Shown one piece after another: positions 5,540 through 6,156 of a DNA stretch of 6,156 bases; position 1 is the stretch's first letter; each line of letters starts with the position of its first letter. The position numbers and the translations under genes are program-made. This DNA is from Bdellovibrionales bacterium. Its GTDB lineage: Bacteria > Bdellovibrionota > Bdellovibrionia > Bdellovibrionales > UBA1609. The notes under the pieces were generated by a model. That model worked only from the letters and a program-made list of their open reading frames with translations, was not told the origin of the DNA and did no database searches. The stretch covers positions 1-6,156 of the forward strand of contig JANQSX010000131.1 in the NCBI GenBank assembly GCA_028279085.1. Direction: 5' to 3'.

Positions 5540-6156
5540 TTAACCTTTATCTTCTTTCTTAGTTTCTTCTTTTTTCATATCCTCTTTATCTTCCTTCTTG
5601 TCTTTTTCACCGCCATCTTCCATATCAGCTAAATGACGATCAACAATTTTTTTAAATTCAGAGTAAGGCATAGCTCCCGGGAGACTAACTCCCCCTACAA
5701 GAAAACCAGGAGTACCGGTAAATCCAAATTTCTCCGCTTCTTTAGCATCCGACTGAACAATATTAGCTACCAAATTTAAATCTTTTTCCAGTTTACCCAT
5801 ATTCACTTTTAGTTTCTTAGCTAATTCTTTTAAGAATTTTTCCCCGTTTTTAATTTCACCCTTTCTCTCAAAAACCATGTCATGAAAATCCCTGGCTTTT
5901 TTAGAGTCTTGCATCCCAATCGCTTCATAATATTCCGCCGCTTTAGCGGAGCCTGGAAAAAGAGGTTTATGTTTGTAAAGTATACGCACTTTATCAGGAT
6001 AATTTTTTAAAACCCTTTCTATGGTTTTTACCGCTTTAGCACAATAACCACACTGAAAATCGGAATATTCCACGATAGTAATAGGAGCGTCTTTATTTCC
6101 AAAATAAACACGAGAATCCTTCATTTCCGGCTTTTTAGGATTCTTAAACTCCTCTT
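5540..6156 (-). CDS. DsbA-family thioredoxin-fold protein, N-terminus outside window
   Basis: The product is a thiol-disulfide oxidoreductase of the DsbA/DsbG-like type (thioredoxin_4 family), normally periplasmic. The first ATG in the window is at 6124, but the frame stays open to the right edge (ten more codons, EEFKNPKKPE). That linker continues naturally into the domain, so the real start and any signal peptide lie beyond 6156. Numbering from the Met at 6124, DAPITIVEYSDFQC leads to the active-site Cys25-Gly-Tyr-Cys28. A helical insertion covers about 59-130. TGTPGFLVGG follows, with the cis-proline Pro139, and the domain ends near 167. Residues 169-194 are an almost wholly charged Lys/Glu/Asp tail, which is unusual for the family. 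The gene is 55 bp upstream of lipA on the same strand and may be co-transcribed. Redox role is confident from motifs; oxidase versus isomerase cannot be told. Confidence 0.88.
   Translation of the reverse strand, partial: EEFKNPKKPEMKDSRVYFGNKDAPITIVEYSDFQCGYCAKAVKTIERVLKNYPDKVRILYKHKPLFPGSAKAAEYYEAIGMQDSKKARDFHDMVFERKGEIKNGEKFLKELAKKLKVNMGKLEKDLNLVANIVQSDAKEAEKFGFTGTPGFLVGGVSLPGAMPYSEFKKIVDRHLADMEDGGEKDKKEDKEDMKKEETKKEDKG

Overview
This is an AT-rich window (roughly mid-30s % GC by eye) from a Gram-negative bacterium. The Gram-negative call rests on a lipobox lipoprotein, an ExbB/ExbD inner-membrane motor pair and a DsbA-type thioredoxin-fold protein. The style of the DsbA-like protein and of the lipA/E2 genes suggests a Bdellovibrionota or other deltaproteobacterial-type genome. 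That placement comes from memory of these families and is only moderately supported.

Layout. Positions 1-1870 (minus strand) hold one long ORF that runs off the left edge: a predicted lipoprotein with a sulfatase (alkaline-phosphatase superfamily) fold. The usual nucleophile, a catalytic His and the second pair of metal ligands all appear to be replaced. Positions 1871-2113 are a divergent intergenic region with a tandem 9-bp repeat, an inverted copy of it, and two short palindromes. Positions 2114-3158 (plus strand) hold an exbB-exbD two-gene operon; exbB starts at TTG behind a strong Shine-Dalgarno and no tonB is in sight. A 40-bp gap separates this from a convergent minus-strand cluster. 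Read in transcription order, that cluster is a DsbA-family thiol-disulfide protein (start beyond the right edge), lipA (lipoyl synthase) and the E2 acyltransferase of a 2-oxo acid dehydrogenase complex, probably pyruvate dehydrogenase. Both gaps inside it are about 55 bp.

How the genes fit together. LipA inserts sulfur into the octanoyl group on the E2 lipoyl lysine (Lys47 here), so the lipA-E2 pair is a coherent lipoylation and oxo-acid oxidation unit. The DsbA-like gene upstream may be co-transcribed without sharing that function. ExbB/ExbD form a proton-driven motor energising an unidentified TonB-like partner encoded elsewhere. The divergent sulfatase-like lipoprotein shares only the regulatory region with exbB.

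The most notable observations are the apparently inactive sulfatase-fold lipoprotein with a C-terminal helical extension, and a strong excess of the tetranucleotide CCGG across all genes. No mobile element, CRISPR array, RNA gene or clearly new defence-type system was seen.
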